Both the position numbers and the translations under genes were made by a program. The notes beneath the pieces are model-generated. The model worked only from the letters and a program-made list of their open reading frames with translations, searched no databases and had not been told where the DNA came from. From Streptomyces alfalfae (GTDB taxonomy: Bacteria > Actinomycetota > Actinomycetes > Streptomycetales > Streptomycetaceae): 64,000 nucleotides of DNA. This document shows positions 27,156 to 35,526 of this stretch, piece after piece. How positions within the stretch are numbered: position 1 is the stretch's first letter; every line of letters starts with the position of its first letter. The DNA lies in the NCBI RefSeq assembly GCF_004127445.1, contig NZ_QEXM01000040.1, forward strand, positions 1 to 64,000, read 5' to 3'.

Positions 27156-28016
27156 TCAGGCCAGTCCGCGCCGCGCCACGGCGGGGTCCCGGTGGCCCGC
27201 GATCGTCGCCACCATGTCGAGCACCTGGCGCGTCTCCGCGACCTCGTGGACGCGGTAGACCCGCGCGCCCAGCCAGGCGGAGACCGCCGTCGTCGCCAGG
27301 GTGCCGATCACCCGCTCCTTGACCGGCTTGTCCAGGGTCTCGCCCACGAAGTCCTTGTTGGACAGCGAGACCAGCACCGGCCAGCCCGTCTCCACCATCT
27401 CGCCCAGCCTGCGGGTGGCCTCCAGGCTGTGCCGGGTGTTCTTGCCGAAGTCGTGCCCGGGATCGATGAGGACCGACTCGCGCGGCACCCCCAGGGCGAC
27501 CGCGCGCTCGGCCAGGCCGACCGTCACGCGCAGGATGTCGGCCATCACGTCCTCGTACCCGACGCGGTGCGGCCGTGTGCGCGGCTCGGCCCCGCCCGCG
27601 TGCGTGCACACCAGGCCGGCCCCGTGCCGCGCGGCGACCTCGGCGAGCTTGGGGTCGACACCGCCCCAGGCGTCGTTCAGCAGATCGGCGCCCGCCTCGC
27701 AGACCGCCTCGCCGACGTCGTGCCGCCAGGTGTCGACGCTGATCACCACCTCGGGGAAGCGCCTGCGCACCTCGGCGACGAAGCCGACCGTACGGCGCGC
27801 CTCCTCCTCGGCGGACACCTCGTCGCCGGGGCCCGCCTTGACGCCGCCGATGTCGATGATCGCGGCGCCCTCGGCCACCGCCTGCTCCACGCGGGCCAGG
27901 GCGGGCTCGTCCCGGAACGTCGCCCCCTGGTCGTAGAACGAGTCCGGTGTCCGGTTCACGATCGCCATGATCACCGGCTCGTGCGCGTCGAACTCGCGCC
28001 GTCCAAGCCTGAGCAT
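27156..28016 (-). CDS. Dihydropteroate synthase family protein (FolP2-like)
   Basis: This 286-residue TIM-barrel protein matches dihydropteroate synthases. It has IMAIVNRTPDSF, DIGGVKAGPG, VDTWRHDV, NDAWGG and the later DPGHDFGKN and SNKDF loops. The EAG in place of usual NPD-type variants, and the context, resemble the mycobacterial FolP2 protein, whose DHPS activity is doubtful. A second, true folP would be expected elsewhere in the genome. ATG 28016 has a GGAGGG site. It is divergent from the DivIVA-domain gene. Confidence 0.85.
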   Translation of the reverse strand: MLRLGRREFDAHEPVIMAIVNRTPDSFYDQGATFRDEPALARVEQAVAEGAAIIDIGGVKAGPGDEVSAEEEARRTVGFVAEVRRRFPEVVISVDTWRHDVGEAVCEAGADLLNDAWGGVDPKLAEVAARHGAGLVCTHAGGAEPRTRPHRVGYEDVMADILRVTVGLAERAVALGVPRESVLIDPGHDFGKNTRHSLEATRRLGEMVETGWPVLVSLSNKDFVGETLDKPVKERVIGTLATTAVSAWLGARVYRVHEVAETRQVLDMVATIAGHRDPAVARRGLA

Positions 28017-28140
28017 CCCCTGTGGCCCTCCTGGGTCCTCGTCGCGGTTCGGCCGCCTGCGACCTTAACTGTCACAGCCGCATGGCACGATCGGACACTG
28101 ACACTTTCAGCACGGGCAGTCGAGCGTGGGGGCCTCAGCC

Positions 28141-28527
28141 ATGGTCTTGTTCTTGTTCCTGGTCATCGCCCTCGTCGTGGTGGTCGGCGCGGTGACCCTC
28201 GCCGTCGTCGGCGGCGGCGAGAGCGGCGCCCTGCCCGAGGCCCCGCCGGAGCGCCTCACCGACCCGCTGCCCCCCGACCGGCCGCTGCGCCGCGCCGACG
28301 TGGACGCCCTGCGCTTTCCCATGACCCTGCGGGGCTACGACATGGTGGACGTGGACGAGGCCCTCGACCGCCTGGGCGCGGAGCTCGCCGAGCGGGACGC
28401 CCGCATCGCCGAGCTGGAGGCGGCTCTGGCGGGCGTCCAGGCCACGGCGGTGGCAGGCCCCGCCCTCTTCGACGGCGGCTCCGACGGCGGGCACGACAAG
28501 CGCGGCGAGAGAGGCGACGACCAGTGA
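28141..28527 (+). CDS. Small membrane protein with DivIVA-like coiled coil (Rv1209-like)
   Basis: This 128-residue protein has an N-terminal helix (residues 1-20) and a cytosolic tail. The segment about residues 60-95, reading FPMTLRGYDMVDVDEALDRL, is the DivIVA-domain signature (the Tyr-Asp-x2-VD turn), followed by a coiled coil to residue 110. Such proteins may mark curved membranes or division sites. The start is ATG 28141; an in-frame GTG at 28126 also fits. The stop overlaps the next gene's GTG (GTGA at 28524). Confidence 0.82.
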   Translation: MVLFLFLVIALVVVVGAVTLAVVGGGESGALPEAPPERLTDPLPPDRPLRRADVDALRFPMTLRGYDMVDVDEALDRLGAELAERDARIAELEAALAGVQATAVAGPALFDGGSDGGHDKRGERGDDQ

Positions 28528-29120
28528 GCACGACGAGCGACGCGGTCGCGGGGCCCGACGGCGGCCTGCGCTGCCCCTGGGGCCTGTCCTCCGAGGACTA
28601 TGTGCTGTACCACGACGCGGAGTGGGGCCGCCCCGTCCGCGGCGACGACGCCCTGTACGAGCGGCTCAGCTTGGAGGCCTTCCAGTCCGGCCTGTCCTGG
28701 ATCACGATCCTGCGCCGCCGCGAGGGCTTCCGCGCGGCGTTCGCGGGCTTCGACATCGCCTCGGTCGCGCAGTTCACCGACGCGGACCGCGAGCGGCTCC
28801 TCGCCGACACCGGGATCATCCGCAACCGCGCCAAGATCGACGCGACACTCGCCAACGCGCGCGTGCTCGCCGGCTGGTCCGAGGGCGAACTGGACGAGCT
28901 GATCTGGTCGTTCGCCCCCGACCCGGTCTCGCGCCCGGCCCCGACGTCGCTCGCCGAGGTCCCGGCGATCACCCCGGAGTCCACGGCCCTGTCCAAGGCG
29001 CTGAAGAAGCGGGGCATCCGCTTCGTCGGCCCCACCACGGCATACGCCCTGATGCAGGCCTGCGGCCTGGTCAACGACCACCTCGCGGACTGCGTGGCCC
29101 GCGAGGCGCCGAGACCGTAG
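28524..29120 (+). CDS. tag: DNA-3-methyladenine glycosylase I
   Basis: This 198-residue DNA-repair enzyme removes 3-methyladenine. It has a helix-hairpin-helix glycosylase fold with the family's zinc snap: Cys in RCPWG (about 17), His in YHDAEWG (about 29), then His and Cys in NDHLADC near residue 180-188. The catalytic Trp/Asp region WITILRRREGF is normal. It starts at GTG 28524 inside the previous stop, so it is coupled to the DivIVA-like gene, as in mycobacteria (Rv1209 then Rv1210). Confidence 0.93.
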   Translation: MSTTSDAVAGPDGGLRCPWGLSSEDYVLYHDAEWGRPVRGDDALYERLSLEAFQSGLSWITILRRREGFRAAFAGFDIASVAQFTDADRERLLADTGIIRNRAKIDATLANARVLAGWSEGELDELIWSFAPDPVSRPAPTSLAEVPAITPESTALSKALKKRGIRFVGPTTAYALMQACGLVNDHLADCVAREAPRP

Positions 29121-29129
29121 GCCAGGGGC

Positions 29130-29930
29130 TCAGCGCCCCAGGTACTCCGGCTGCTCCTTGGCGATGAAGGCCCGCACGGCGATGGCGTGGTCCTCGGAGG
29201 CGCCCGCCCTGGTCTGGAGCTCGTCCTCCTTGTCCAGGGCCTCGTCCAGGGTGTGCTCCGCCGCGTAGGCGAGGGACTCCTTGAGCGCGGCGTAGGCCAG
29301 GGTCGGGCCCTTGGCCAGGGCGCGGGCCACCTTGGCGGCCTCGGCGGCGAGCTCGTCCGCGGGCACCACCTTGTTGGCGATGCCCAGGTCGTACGCCTCC
29401 TGCGCGGTGATGTTCCGCGGGAAGAGCAGCAGGTCGGCGGCGCGGCCGGGGCCGATCACGCGCTGCAGCGTCCAGGAGACGCCCGAGTCGGCGGTGAGGG
29501 CGACCCCGGCGAAGGACGTGTTGAACTTGGCGGTGTCGGCGACCACGCGGTAGTCGGCGGCGAGCGCGAAGCCGAGGCCGGCTCCCGCGGCGACGCCGTT
29601 GACCCCGGCCACGACGGGCTTCGGCATGCCGGCCAGCGCGCGGACTATCGGGTTGTAGTGCTCCTTGACGGTGGTCATCGTCTGCCCCGTGCCGGCCTCG
29701 CGGTCCGCCATGAGGGAGCCGATGTGCTCCTTGAGGTCCTGGCCGACGCAGAAGGCGCGCCCGGTCGCGGTCAGCAGCACGGCGCGCACGGCGGGGTCGT
29801 CGGCGGCGGCCCTGAGCGCGTCCCGCAGGGCGGCCTTGGCCTCCGCGTTCATCGCGTTCATGGCGTCGGGCCGGTTGATCGTGATCGTCGCGAGTCCGTC
29901 GCTGACCTCGTAGAGCACGCTGTCGGCCAT
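29130..29930 (-). CDS. Enoyl-CoA hydratase/isomerase
   Basis: This 266-residue crotonase-fold enzyme acts on acyl-CoA thioesters, probably in fatty-acid or phenylacetate-type breakdown. The oxyanion-hole segments are RAFCVGQDL (about residue 60-70) and GVAAGAGLGFALAAD (about 105-120). It has a PaaG-like beginning. ATG 29930 has a GAAGGG site; a longer frame to 30071 has poor codon use. It is divergent from the DUF3117 gene and convergent with the glycosylase. Confidence 0.9.
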   Translation of the reverse strand: MADSVLYEVSDGLATITINRPDAMNAMNAEAKAALRDALRAAADDPAVRAVLLTATGRAFCVGQDLKEHIGSLMADREAGTGQTMTTVKEHYNPIVRALAGMPKPVVAGVNGVAAGAGLGFALAADYRVVADTAKFNTSFAGVALTADSGVSWTLQRVIGPGRAADLLLFPRNITAQEAYDLGIANKVVPADELAAEAAKVARALAKGPTLAYAALKESLAYAAEHTLDEALDKEDELQTRAGASEDHAIAVRAFIAKEQPEYLGR

Positions 29931-30238
29931 GGTGAACCCTTCCGCTTGTCCGGTACGTGGCTCCTCAGCATGACGGAGATCATCGAGGTCCGACATGAGG
30001 GCGGATATGTGACCTGCGTCTAACAATTGTGGGTCGTTGGGGCATGGGCGGAGGCGAAGTATCGCAGGCACATCGCCGAATTGGGTGGTTTTGCGGGCGC
30101 GCGTTGCGCAAGCGATGCCGGCCGATGTTGGTCATCGGGTCCTGCCATGCGGGATAATGGCCTGGAAGCAATATGTTCGATGCCGGTGACACCTGGGTTG
30201 TCGGCTGCGATGAGCTGGTTTCAGGAAGGGGAACGAGC
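29931..30238. promoter_or_regulatory. Divergent intergenic region with a promoter candidate for the DUF3117 gene
   Basis: This 308-bp gap holds a plus-strand promoter candidate: TTGGTC at 30128-30133 and GATAAT at 30153-30158, with a 19-bp spacer, slightly long. A start near 30165 would leave a leader of about 75 nt. I saw no promoter of similar quality for the enoyl-CoA hydratase. Confidence 0.4.
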
Positions 30239-30406
30239 ATGGCGGCCATGAAGCCGCGGACGGGCGACGGCCCGCTCGAGGTGACCAAGGAGGGGCGGGG
30301 CATCGTCATGCGCGTTCCGCTCGAAGGCGGCGGACGACTTGTCGTCGAACTGACTCCGGACGAGGCCGACGCGCTCGGCGACGCCCTGAAGAAGGTCGTC
30401 GGCTGA
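30239..30406 (+). CDS. DUF3117 protein (Rv1211-like)
   Basis: This is a 55-residue cytosolic protein, too short for most gene finders. It begins MAAMKPRTGDGPLEVTKE and is nearly identical in plan to mycobacterial Rv1211, which also follows the 3-methyladenine glycosylase. ATG 30239 has a GGAAGGGG site. The middle, IVMRVPLEGGGRLVVELTPDEA, predicts a beta-beta-alpha fold. No function is established. A strong terminator follows. Confidence 0.9.
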   Translation: MAAMKPRTGDGPLEVTKEGRGIVMRVPLEGGGRLVVELTPDEADALGDALKKVVG

Positions 30407-30429
30407 CGCGGAAGCGCGCCCAAACTTTT

Positions 30430-30472
30430 CACTGCCCCGGATCCCATGGGATCCGGGGCAGTGCTGTTTTTC
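30430..30472 (+). terminator. Rho-independent terminator after the DUF3117 gene
   Basis: A perfect 16-bp inverted repeat (30430-30445 with 30448-30463) has a 2-nt centre and is followed by CTGTTTTT. It is one of the clearest U-run terminators in the window. Confidence 0.9.
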
Positions 30473-30483
30473 CGGGGGCTTTT

Positions 30484-30748
30484 GAGGGGCGCGGGGAACC
30501 GCGCACAGAGCCAAGAGAAGCGGCACGGGAACCACGGGGCGGGACGCGGAAGGGGCGCGGGGAACCGCGCACAGAGCACAAGCGGGACAGCCCGGAACCA
30601 CGGGGCGGGACGCGGAAGGGCGCGGGGGACCGCGCACAGAGCCACGGGGTGCGGCACGGAATCACGGGGCGGAACGGGGAGGGGACGCGGGGAACCGCGC
30701 ACGGAGCCAAGAGGTGGGGCACGGAACCACCAGGCAGGGACCCGGCAA
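30484..30748. repeat. Four-copy hairpin array, period about 65 bp
   Basis: Four imperfect copies begin near 30484, 30550, 30616 and 30680. Each has a core GCGCGG-GGAA-CCGCGC, a 6-bp stem with a GGAA tetraloop, then a CACAGAGCC-type spacer and a GGCACGG-ACCACGGGGCG block. Copy three has loop GGGA; copy four loses only the outermost base pair. GGAA and GGGA both obey the GNRA tetraloop rule, so the RNA hairpin seems conserved. This lies in the 361-bp gap between the DUF3117 terminator and the O-methyltransferase stop. Frames through it are low-complexity and not convincing genes. Confidence 0.75.
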
Positions 30749-30767
30749 GAACCGCCGAGGCCTCCCG

Positions 30768-31400
30768 CTACCGTTTGACCGCACAGAGCAACCCATCACC
30801 CACGGGAAGAAGGGACGGCACGAGCTCCGGACTCTCCCGCACGGTCCGCAGCAGATCCCGCAGACAGAGAACCTCGACGGGCTGCGGCCCGGAATCCACG
30901 GTCCTGCCGTCCGCGAAGGCCCCCTCGAAGCAGACGAGCCCACCCGGCCGCAGCAGGCGCAACGATTCAGCGAGGTACTCGAGGGACTCCATGCGGTCCC
31001 CGTCGCAGAACACGAGGTCGTAACCGCCGTCGGCGAGCCGCGGCAGCACGTCCAGCGCCCGCCCCGGAATGAACCGCGCCCGGTTGCCCGCGAAACCGGC
31101 GGCACGGAAGGCCTGGCGGGCGAACTGCTGCCGCTCCGGCTCGGGATCGACCGTGGTCAGCACCCCGTCGGGCCGCATGCCGTGCAGCAGGTGGATGCCC
31201 GACACTCCGGTCCCCGTGCCGATTTCGGCCACTGCCTTCGCGTCAACCGTGGCGGCGAGCATCCGCAGCGCGGCGCCGGTGCCGGGCGACACCGAGGGCA
31301 GCCCTGCCTCCCGGGCCCGGTCACGGGCCCAGCGCAGCGCCTCGTCCTCGGCGACAAAGGCGTCGGCGAACGCCCAGCTCGTCTGCCGGTTGCCGGTAAT
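30768..31400 (-). CDS. O-methyltransferase (Rv1220c-like), probable non-standard ATT start
   Basis: This SAM-dependent O-methyltransferase is of the type that lies beside sigE in mycobacteria. It has the SAM motif EIGTGTGVSG, then TTVDPEPERQQFA, and FCDGDRMESLEY, with the metal-binding/catalytic region. The canonical GTG at 31292 would give 174 residues and remove the conserved N-terminal helix. Going upstream, the frame stays open and codes for a segment starting ITGNRQTSWAFADAF, which fits the family. No ATG, GTG or TTG is present there. ATT at 31400, preceded by GGAGAG with 6-nt spacing, fits best, giving 210 residues. It is divergent from sigE. Confidence 0.78.
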   Translation of the reverse strand: MTGNRQTSWAFADAFVAEDEALRWARDRAREAGLPSVSPGTGAALRMLAATVDAKAVAEIGTGTGVSGIHLLHGMRPDGVLTTVDPEPERQQFARQAFRAAGFAGNRARFIPGRALDVLPRLADGGYDLVFCDGDRMESLEYLAESLRLLRPGGLVCFEGAFADGRTVDSGPQPVEVLCLRDLLRTVRESPELVPSLLPVGDGLLCAVKR

Positions 31401-31452
31401 GGCCCTCTCCTGTCCCCGTGGTTGCCTGGCCGTGACTGTATCCGTTGGCGCC

Positions 31453-31480
31453 GGGAACCCGCAGATGAGGCCGGACGTTA
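31453..31480 (+). promoter_or_regulatory. ECF-type promoter candidate for sigE
   Basis: GGGAAC at 31453-31458 and CGTT at 31476-31479 are 17 bp apart (18 to GTT). This fits the -35/-10 pattern of SigE/SigH/SigR-type ECF sigma factors (GGAAC or GGGAAT, then GTT). It lies upstream of sigE, so SigE may control itself. It is a sequence match only. Confidence 0.55.
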
Positions 31481-31619
31481 ATAGGGGGTGTGAGGACGGC
31501 GGGGGTCACGGATGGATCAAGACTTGAAGCGGGCGCCTCGAAGCGGCAGGACAACCGCTGAGAAGCCCGTACCAAATTCACGTAAAAACGCTTATCCGGA
31601 GCTAACGGGCGAGGTGGTT

Positions 31620-32423
31620 ATGGTAGGGGCTCCACTGGACACCACCAGAGCCGACAGGGGAGGTGCGGCTGCGTCCGCGGATCGGGGAGGAGTGCTTCGG
31701 CGCTTTCTCGGATTGGCGGGTGAGCCGAAATCCGTGACCGACACCGCTGACCGCATCCGTGCCAACGACTCCGCTCAGACCGCGACCTTTGCCGCTGACG
31801 CGGAATCGCAGGCGTGGACTCCGCCCACATGGGAGGAGATCGTCAGCACACACAGCGGCCGCGTGTACCGCCTGGCGTATCGCCTGACAGGCAATCAGCA
31901 CGACGCCGAGGACCTCACCCAGGAGGTCTTCGTCCGCGTCTTCCGCTCCCTTTCGACGTATACGCCCGGCACGTTCGAGGGCTGGCTGCACCGCATCACC
32001 ACGAACCTCTTCCTGGACATGGTGCGCCGCAAGCAGCGCATCCGCTTCGACGCCCTCGGCGACGACGCGGCCGAGCGCCTCCCCAGCCGCGAGCCCTCGC
32101 CGCAGCAGGTGTTCAACGACACGCACTTCGACGCGGACGTCCAGCAGGCGCTCGACACCCTCGCGCCCGAGTTCCGCGCCGCCGTGGTCCTCTGCGACAT
32201 CGAGGGCCTGTCGTACGAGGAGATCGCCGCGACCCTCGGCGTCAAGCTCGGCACGGTCCGCAGCCGTATCCACCGGGGCCGCTCCCAGCTCCGCAAGGCC
32301 CTCCAGCACCGCTCTCCCGAGGCTCGCGCGGAGCGCCGTGCGCTCGGCGCCGACACCCCTGCCCTGCAGGCAGTGGGGGCCCCCGGAGCCGTGGCGCTGG
32401 GAGGAGGGGGCGCGACCGCGTGA
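31620..32423 (+). CDS. sigE: ECF sigma factor SigE (M. tuberculosis SigE type)
   Basis: This 267-residue extracytoplasmic-function sigma factor should direct RNA polymerase to envelope-stress promoters. Region 2 reads [21 protein letters not shown], then [11 protein letters not shown]. Region 4 reads [22 protein letters not shown] and [19 protein letters not shown], near residues 175-235. I chose ATG 31620; an in-frame ATG at 31512 adds 36 residues that contain many A/T-ending codons unlike the genome, so it is probably leader. GAGG lies upstream of 31620. The stop overlaps the anti-sigma start by 4 bp. The group sigE, anti-sigma, htrA, tatB is conserved in mycobacteria. Confidence 0.92.
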   Translation: MVGAPLDTTRADRGGAAASADRGGVLRRFLGLAGEPKSVTDTADRIRANDSAQTATFAADAESQAWTPPTWEEIVSTHSGRVYRLAYRLTGNQHDAEDLTQEVFVRVFRSLSTYTPGTFEGWLHRITTNLFLDMVRRKQRIRFDALGDDAAERLPSREPSPQQVFNDTHFDADVQQALDTLAPEFRAAVVLCDIEGLSYEEIAATLGVKLGTVRSRIHRGRSQLRKALQHRSPEARAERRALGADTPALQAVGAPGAVALGGGGATA

Positions 32424-33436
32424 GTGGATCACGGGCGAATCCCGCGGAGCGGCCCCTGGCCGACGCGGAGCAGCATCTGGGAGACCGGCTCGCCGCCCTG
32501 GTGGACGGAGAGTTGGGTCATGACGCGCGCGAGCGCGTCCTCGCGCATCTGGCGACCTGTCCGATGTGCAAGACCGAGGCCGACGCACAGCGCCGCCTGA
32601 AGAGCGTCTTCGCGCAGGCGGCGCCACCGCCGCCCAGCGAGAGCTTCCTGGCCCGCCTCCAGGGCCTGCCCGCCGGTGGCATCGAGCCGCCCGACGGTCC
32701 CAATCCGCCGGGTGACGGAGAGGGCTTCGCCACCGGGTCCAGCTCCGCCGGGCTGCCGAGGACGGGCCTCTTCGGCGTGAACACCGAAGCCTTCGTCGGC
32801 TATGCCCCCTCGGGCGCCCACGCGACGGTGCTGCCCGGCGGAGGACGCGGTTTCCGCACCCATGACGTCACCCGGCACGAGGGCGACCGCTCGCTCTGGC
32901 GCGGGCGCCGCTTCGCGTTCGCCGCGGCCGGCGCGGTGTCGCTGGCCGCCATCGCGCTCGGCGGCGTCACGGCGGGCGCCCCCGCCGACACGAGCGACAC
33001 CAGGGCCGGCGGCTCCAAGGCCAACAGCAACATCACGCCGCAGCGCCCCCAGGGCACGGGTTCCGCCGTGTCCCCGGATTCCGTGCGCCGCCGGGGGGCC
33101 GGTAATCCGCTGTCGGCGCAGGGCCAGCGCCCCGGGGCCCTCGCGGCGCCGGTCGCGCCCACCGAGGTGACGGGGCCGTTGCTCCCCGGAGGCCCCACGC
33201 AGCCGTTCCGCTCACGGGCCTCGGCGTACGCGGTGACGGCACCGCTCCTCGCGGGCGCCGCCGCCGTCTCCCCGCTGATAAGCCCGCCGCAGCCGGGCCA
33301 CCGGAGTGCGGCGCCGCCCGGCGTGGCGGTGCCACCGACGCTCCGGTCCGTGCAGGCGGGGGGCGTCGACGCGTCGGACACCACCGCGGCGGCCCCGGGT
33401 GCGGACCCGTCGCGAGGCACGGCCGCGCTCCGCTGA
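32420..33436 (+). CDS. Membrane-anchored zinc anti-sigma factor (RseA-like) for SigE
   Basis: This 338-residue protein starts at GTG 32420 inside the sigE stop. It has a ZAS domain: a His-x3-Cys-x2-Cys core (His43, Cys47, Cys50) within residues 15-60, the sigma-binding zinc module. A Pro/Gly-rich segment follows. The transmembrane helix is at about 170-190 ([18 protein letters not shown]), and the rest is a secreted disordered Pro/Ala-rich tail. Under envelope stress, proteolysis or redox change should release SigE. The translational coupling with sigE fits a 1:1 partner. Confidence 0.88.
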   Translation: MSGSRANPAERPLADAEQHLGDRLAALVDGELGHDARERVLAHLATCPMCKTEADAQRRLKSVFAQAAPPPPSESFLARLQGLPAGGIEPPDGPNPPGDGEGFATGSSSAGLPRTGLFGVNTEAFVGYAPSGAHATVLPGGGRGFRTHDVTRHEGDRSLWRGRRFAFAAAGAVSLAAIALGGVTAGAPADTSDTRAGGSKANSNITPQRPQGTGSAVSPDSVRRRGAGNPLSAQGQRPGALAAPVAPTEVTGPLLPGGPTQPFRSRASAYAVTAPLLAGAAAVSPLISPPQPGHRSAAPPGVAVPPTLRSVQAGGVDASDTTAAAPGADPSRGTAALR

Positions 33437-33489
33437 CGCGGCGGCGCACTGCGCTCACACGCGAGAACCTGGTTGAATCTCGGTGGGCC

Positions 33490-33517
33490 GTGCCCGCCGG
33501 GGGGACTTGGCGGGCAC
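33490..33517 (+). terminator. Weak hairpin between the anti-sigma gene and htrA
   Basis: A 9-bp inverted repeat (33490-33498 with 33509-33517) and a 10-nt loop lie 53 bp past the anti-sigma stop and 51 bp before htrA. It may be a weak terminator or attenuator. No ECF-type promoter match was found here. Confidence 0.4.
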
Positions 33518-33567
33518 GGAGTTGAGATACGTATCGGCGTGCGCCGCGGGCCAGTTGTGGGGAGAGC

Positions 33568-35433
33568 ATGGACGAGGGCAAGCCCACGAAGGGGAACTGG
33601 TGGAGCCGCCCCCGGCCGGAGACGCCGGGGACCGCCCACCAGCCACCGCAGGCCCCGGCGCCACCGCCCGGCCCTCCCCAGCAGCCGAGCGATGAGCCCC
33701 CGGCGGACCCGGCGCAGCCGTCGAGCGGCCACGCCCCGGCCGCCGGTCTGGCGCAGCCGCCGAGCGGCCAGGTGTCCGCCGGTCAGCCGCAGCCGCCCGC
33801 GCCGAGCAGTCAGCCCCCGGCCGACCAGGCGCAGCCGTCGAGCGGCCAGGCGGCCGTGCCGCCGAGCGGTCAGGCCCCCGGCGGTGCCCCCGCGGGTGAG
33901 CGGCCGCGTCCGCTGCACGACCCGGACCCGTACAGCACGCCGCCGTACGGTGAGCCCGGCCCCTGGGCGCCCGCGCCCCCCGTCCAGCACCCCATGGCCA
34001 CGCCCGGCCACGGCACCCCGCTCCCCGCGGCGGTGACGCACGGCGGCACGCCACCGCACGGCACGCCCCAGCACGGCGCACCGCAGCCCCACGCGACCCC
34101 GGGCCACGGCACCCCCCTCCCCGCGGCGGCGGCCCCGCACAGTGCCCCGCAGCCCCACGCGACCCCCGGCCACGGCACCCCGCTCCCCGCGGCGGTGACG
34201 CACGCCGGCCCCGCGCCGTATCAGAGCGCCCCGCAGGGGCCGCCCCGGCAGCCGTACGATCCGTGGAACGCGCCGTTCCAGCAGACCGGGGCCCCGACCC
34301 CGGAGGGCGAGGCGAAGAAGCGCAAGCGGGTCCGTCGGACGCTGCTCGTCGGGGTCATGGTGGTCACCCTCGTCTCCGGCGGCATCGGCGGCGCGATCGG
34401 CGCGTACCTCGAGCGCAACGGCGGGGTCGGCGACATCGAGCTCAGCCAGGCCGGCACCGAGGCCAAGGACCGCCCCAAGGGCAGCGTGGCAGGGATCGCC
34501 TCCGCGGCCCTGCCCGGCGTGGTCACCCTGCACGTCCGGGGCGACTCGGCGCAGGGCACGGGCACCGGCTTCGTCCTGGACGGCAAGGGCCATATCCTCA
34601 CCAACAACCACGTCGTGGAGCCCGCGGGCACCGGCGGCGAGATATCCGTGACGTTCAGCGGCGGCGAGACCGCCGAGGCGAAGGTCATCGGCCGCGACTC
34701 GGGCTACGACCTCGCGGTCGTCAAGGTTTCCGGCGTCCGGGGCCTGAAGCCCCTGACCCTCGGCAACTCCGAGAACGTCCAGGTCGGCGACCCGGTCGTG
34801 GCGATCGGCGCCCCCTTCGACCTGGCGAACACGGTGACCTCCGGGATCATCAGCGCCAAGGAGCGGCCCATCACCGCGGGCGGCGAGAAGGGCGACGGCA
34901 GCGACACCTCGTACGTGGACGCCCTGCAGACCGACGCGCCGATCAACCCGGGCAACTCGGGCGGTCCGCTGGTCGACTCGAAGGCGCGCGTCATCGGCAT
35001 CAACAGCGCCATCCGCTCCGCCGGTGACCGTTCGGAGCAGGGCGGCGGCCAGGCGGGATCCATCGGCCTCGGTTTCGCCATACCCATCAACCAGGGCAAG
35101 CGCGTGGCGGAGGAGCTGATCAACTTCGGCAAGGCGACGCACCCCGTGATCGGGGTGACGCTCGACACGGAGTTCACCGGCGACGGCGCCCGCATCGCGG
35201 ACAAGGGCAGGGACGGCGGCCCCTCCGTCAGCGAGGACGGACCCGGCGAGAAGGCGGGCCTCAAGCCGGGCGACGTCATCACCGAGGTGGACGGCCAGGC
35301 CGTGCACTCCAGCGACGAGCTGATCGTGAAGGTCCGCGCGCACCGGCCCAAGGACCGTCTCGACCTCACGGTGGAGCGGGACGGCCGCGACCGCGAGGTG
35401 ACCCTGGTGCTCGGGGCGGCGAGCGGCGACTGA
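33568..35433 (+). CDS. htrA: HtrA/DegP-like serine protease with PDZ domain
   Basis: This 621-residue membrane-bound protease degrades or refolds misfolded envelope proteins. Residues 1-240 are cytosolic, disordered and Pro/Gln-rich. They include QPSSGQ-type repeats and, at DNA level 33994-34200, three near-identical copies of a block coding for ATPGHGTPLPAA. A transmembrane helix follows at about 258-280. The trypsin-like catalytic triad is His348 (TNNHVVE), Asp381 (YDLAVVKV) and Ser464 (NPGNSGGPLV). A C-terminal PDZ domain begins near 525. The start is ATG 33568 with a GGGGAG site. Its place downstream of sigE and the anti-sigma factor fits a SigE target. Confidence 0.93.
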   Translation: MDEGKPTKGNWWSRPRPETPGTAHQPPQAPAPPPGPPQQPSDEPPADPAQPSSGHAPAAGLAQPPSGQVSAGQPQPPAPSSQPPADQAQPSSGQAAVPPSGQAPGGAPAGERPRPLHDPDPYSTPPYGEPGPWAPAPPVQHPMATPGHGTPLPAAVTHGGTPPHGTPQHGAPQPHATPGHGTPLPAAAAPHSAPQPHATPGHGTPLPAAVTHAGPAPYQSAPQGPPRQPYDPWNAPFQQTGAPTPEGEAKKRKRVRRTLLVGVMVVTLVSGGIGGAIGAYLERNGGVGDIELSQAGTEAKDRPKGSVAGIASAALPGVVTLHVRGDSAQGTGTGFVLDGKGHILTNNHVVEPAGTGGEISVTFSGGETAEAKVIGRDSGYDLAVVKVSGVRGLKPLTLGNSENVQVGDPVVAIGAPFDLANTVTSGIISAKERPITAGGEKGDGSDTSYVDALQTDAPINPGNSGGPLVDSKARVIGINSAIRSAGDRSEQGGGQAGSIGLGFAIPINQGKRVAEELINFGKATHPVIGVTLDTEFTGDGARIADKGRDGGPSVSEDGPGEKAGLKPGDVITEVDGQAVHSSDELIVKVRAHRPKDRLDLTVERDGRDREVTLVLGAASGD

Positions 35434-35526
35434 TCCGGGTTGTGGTGCAGCGGCTACCGGGCAGACACCGGCGGCGGGTACCGTGGACGCGGTCCGGCCT
35501 GATGGGGACATCGCAAGGAGCTCAAG

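Noticed and set aside
30484-30748. CRISPR-like array from the evenly spaced repeats
   Set aside because: The spacers are also repeated and there are no cas genes; it is a tandem hairpin repeat.
31512-31619. Longer sigE start at ATG 31512
   Set aside because: The extra 36 codons use many A/T-ending codons, unlike the rest of the genome, and 31620 has a ribosome site.
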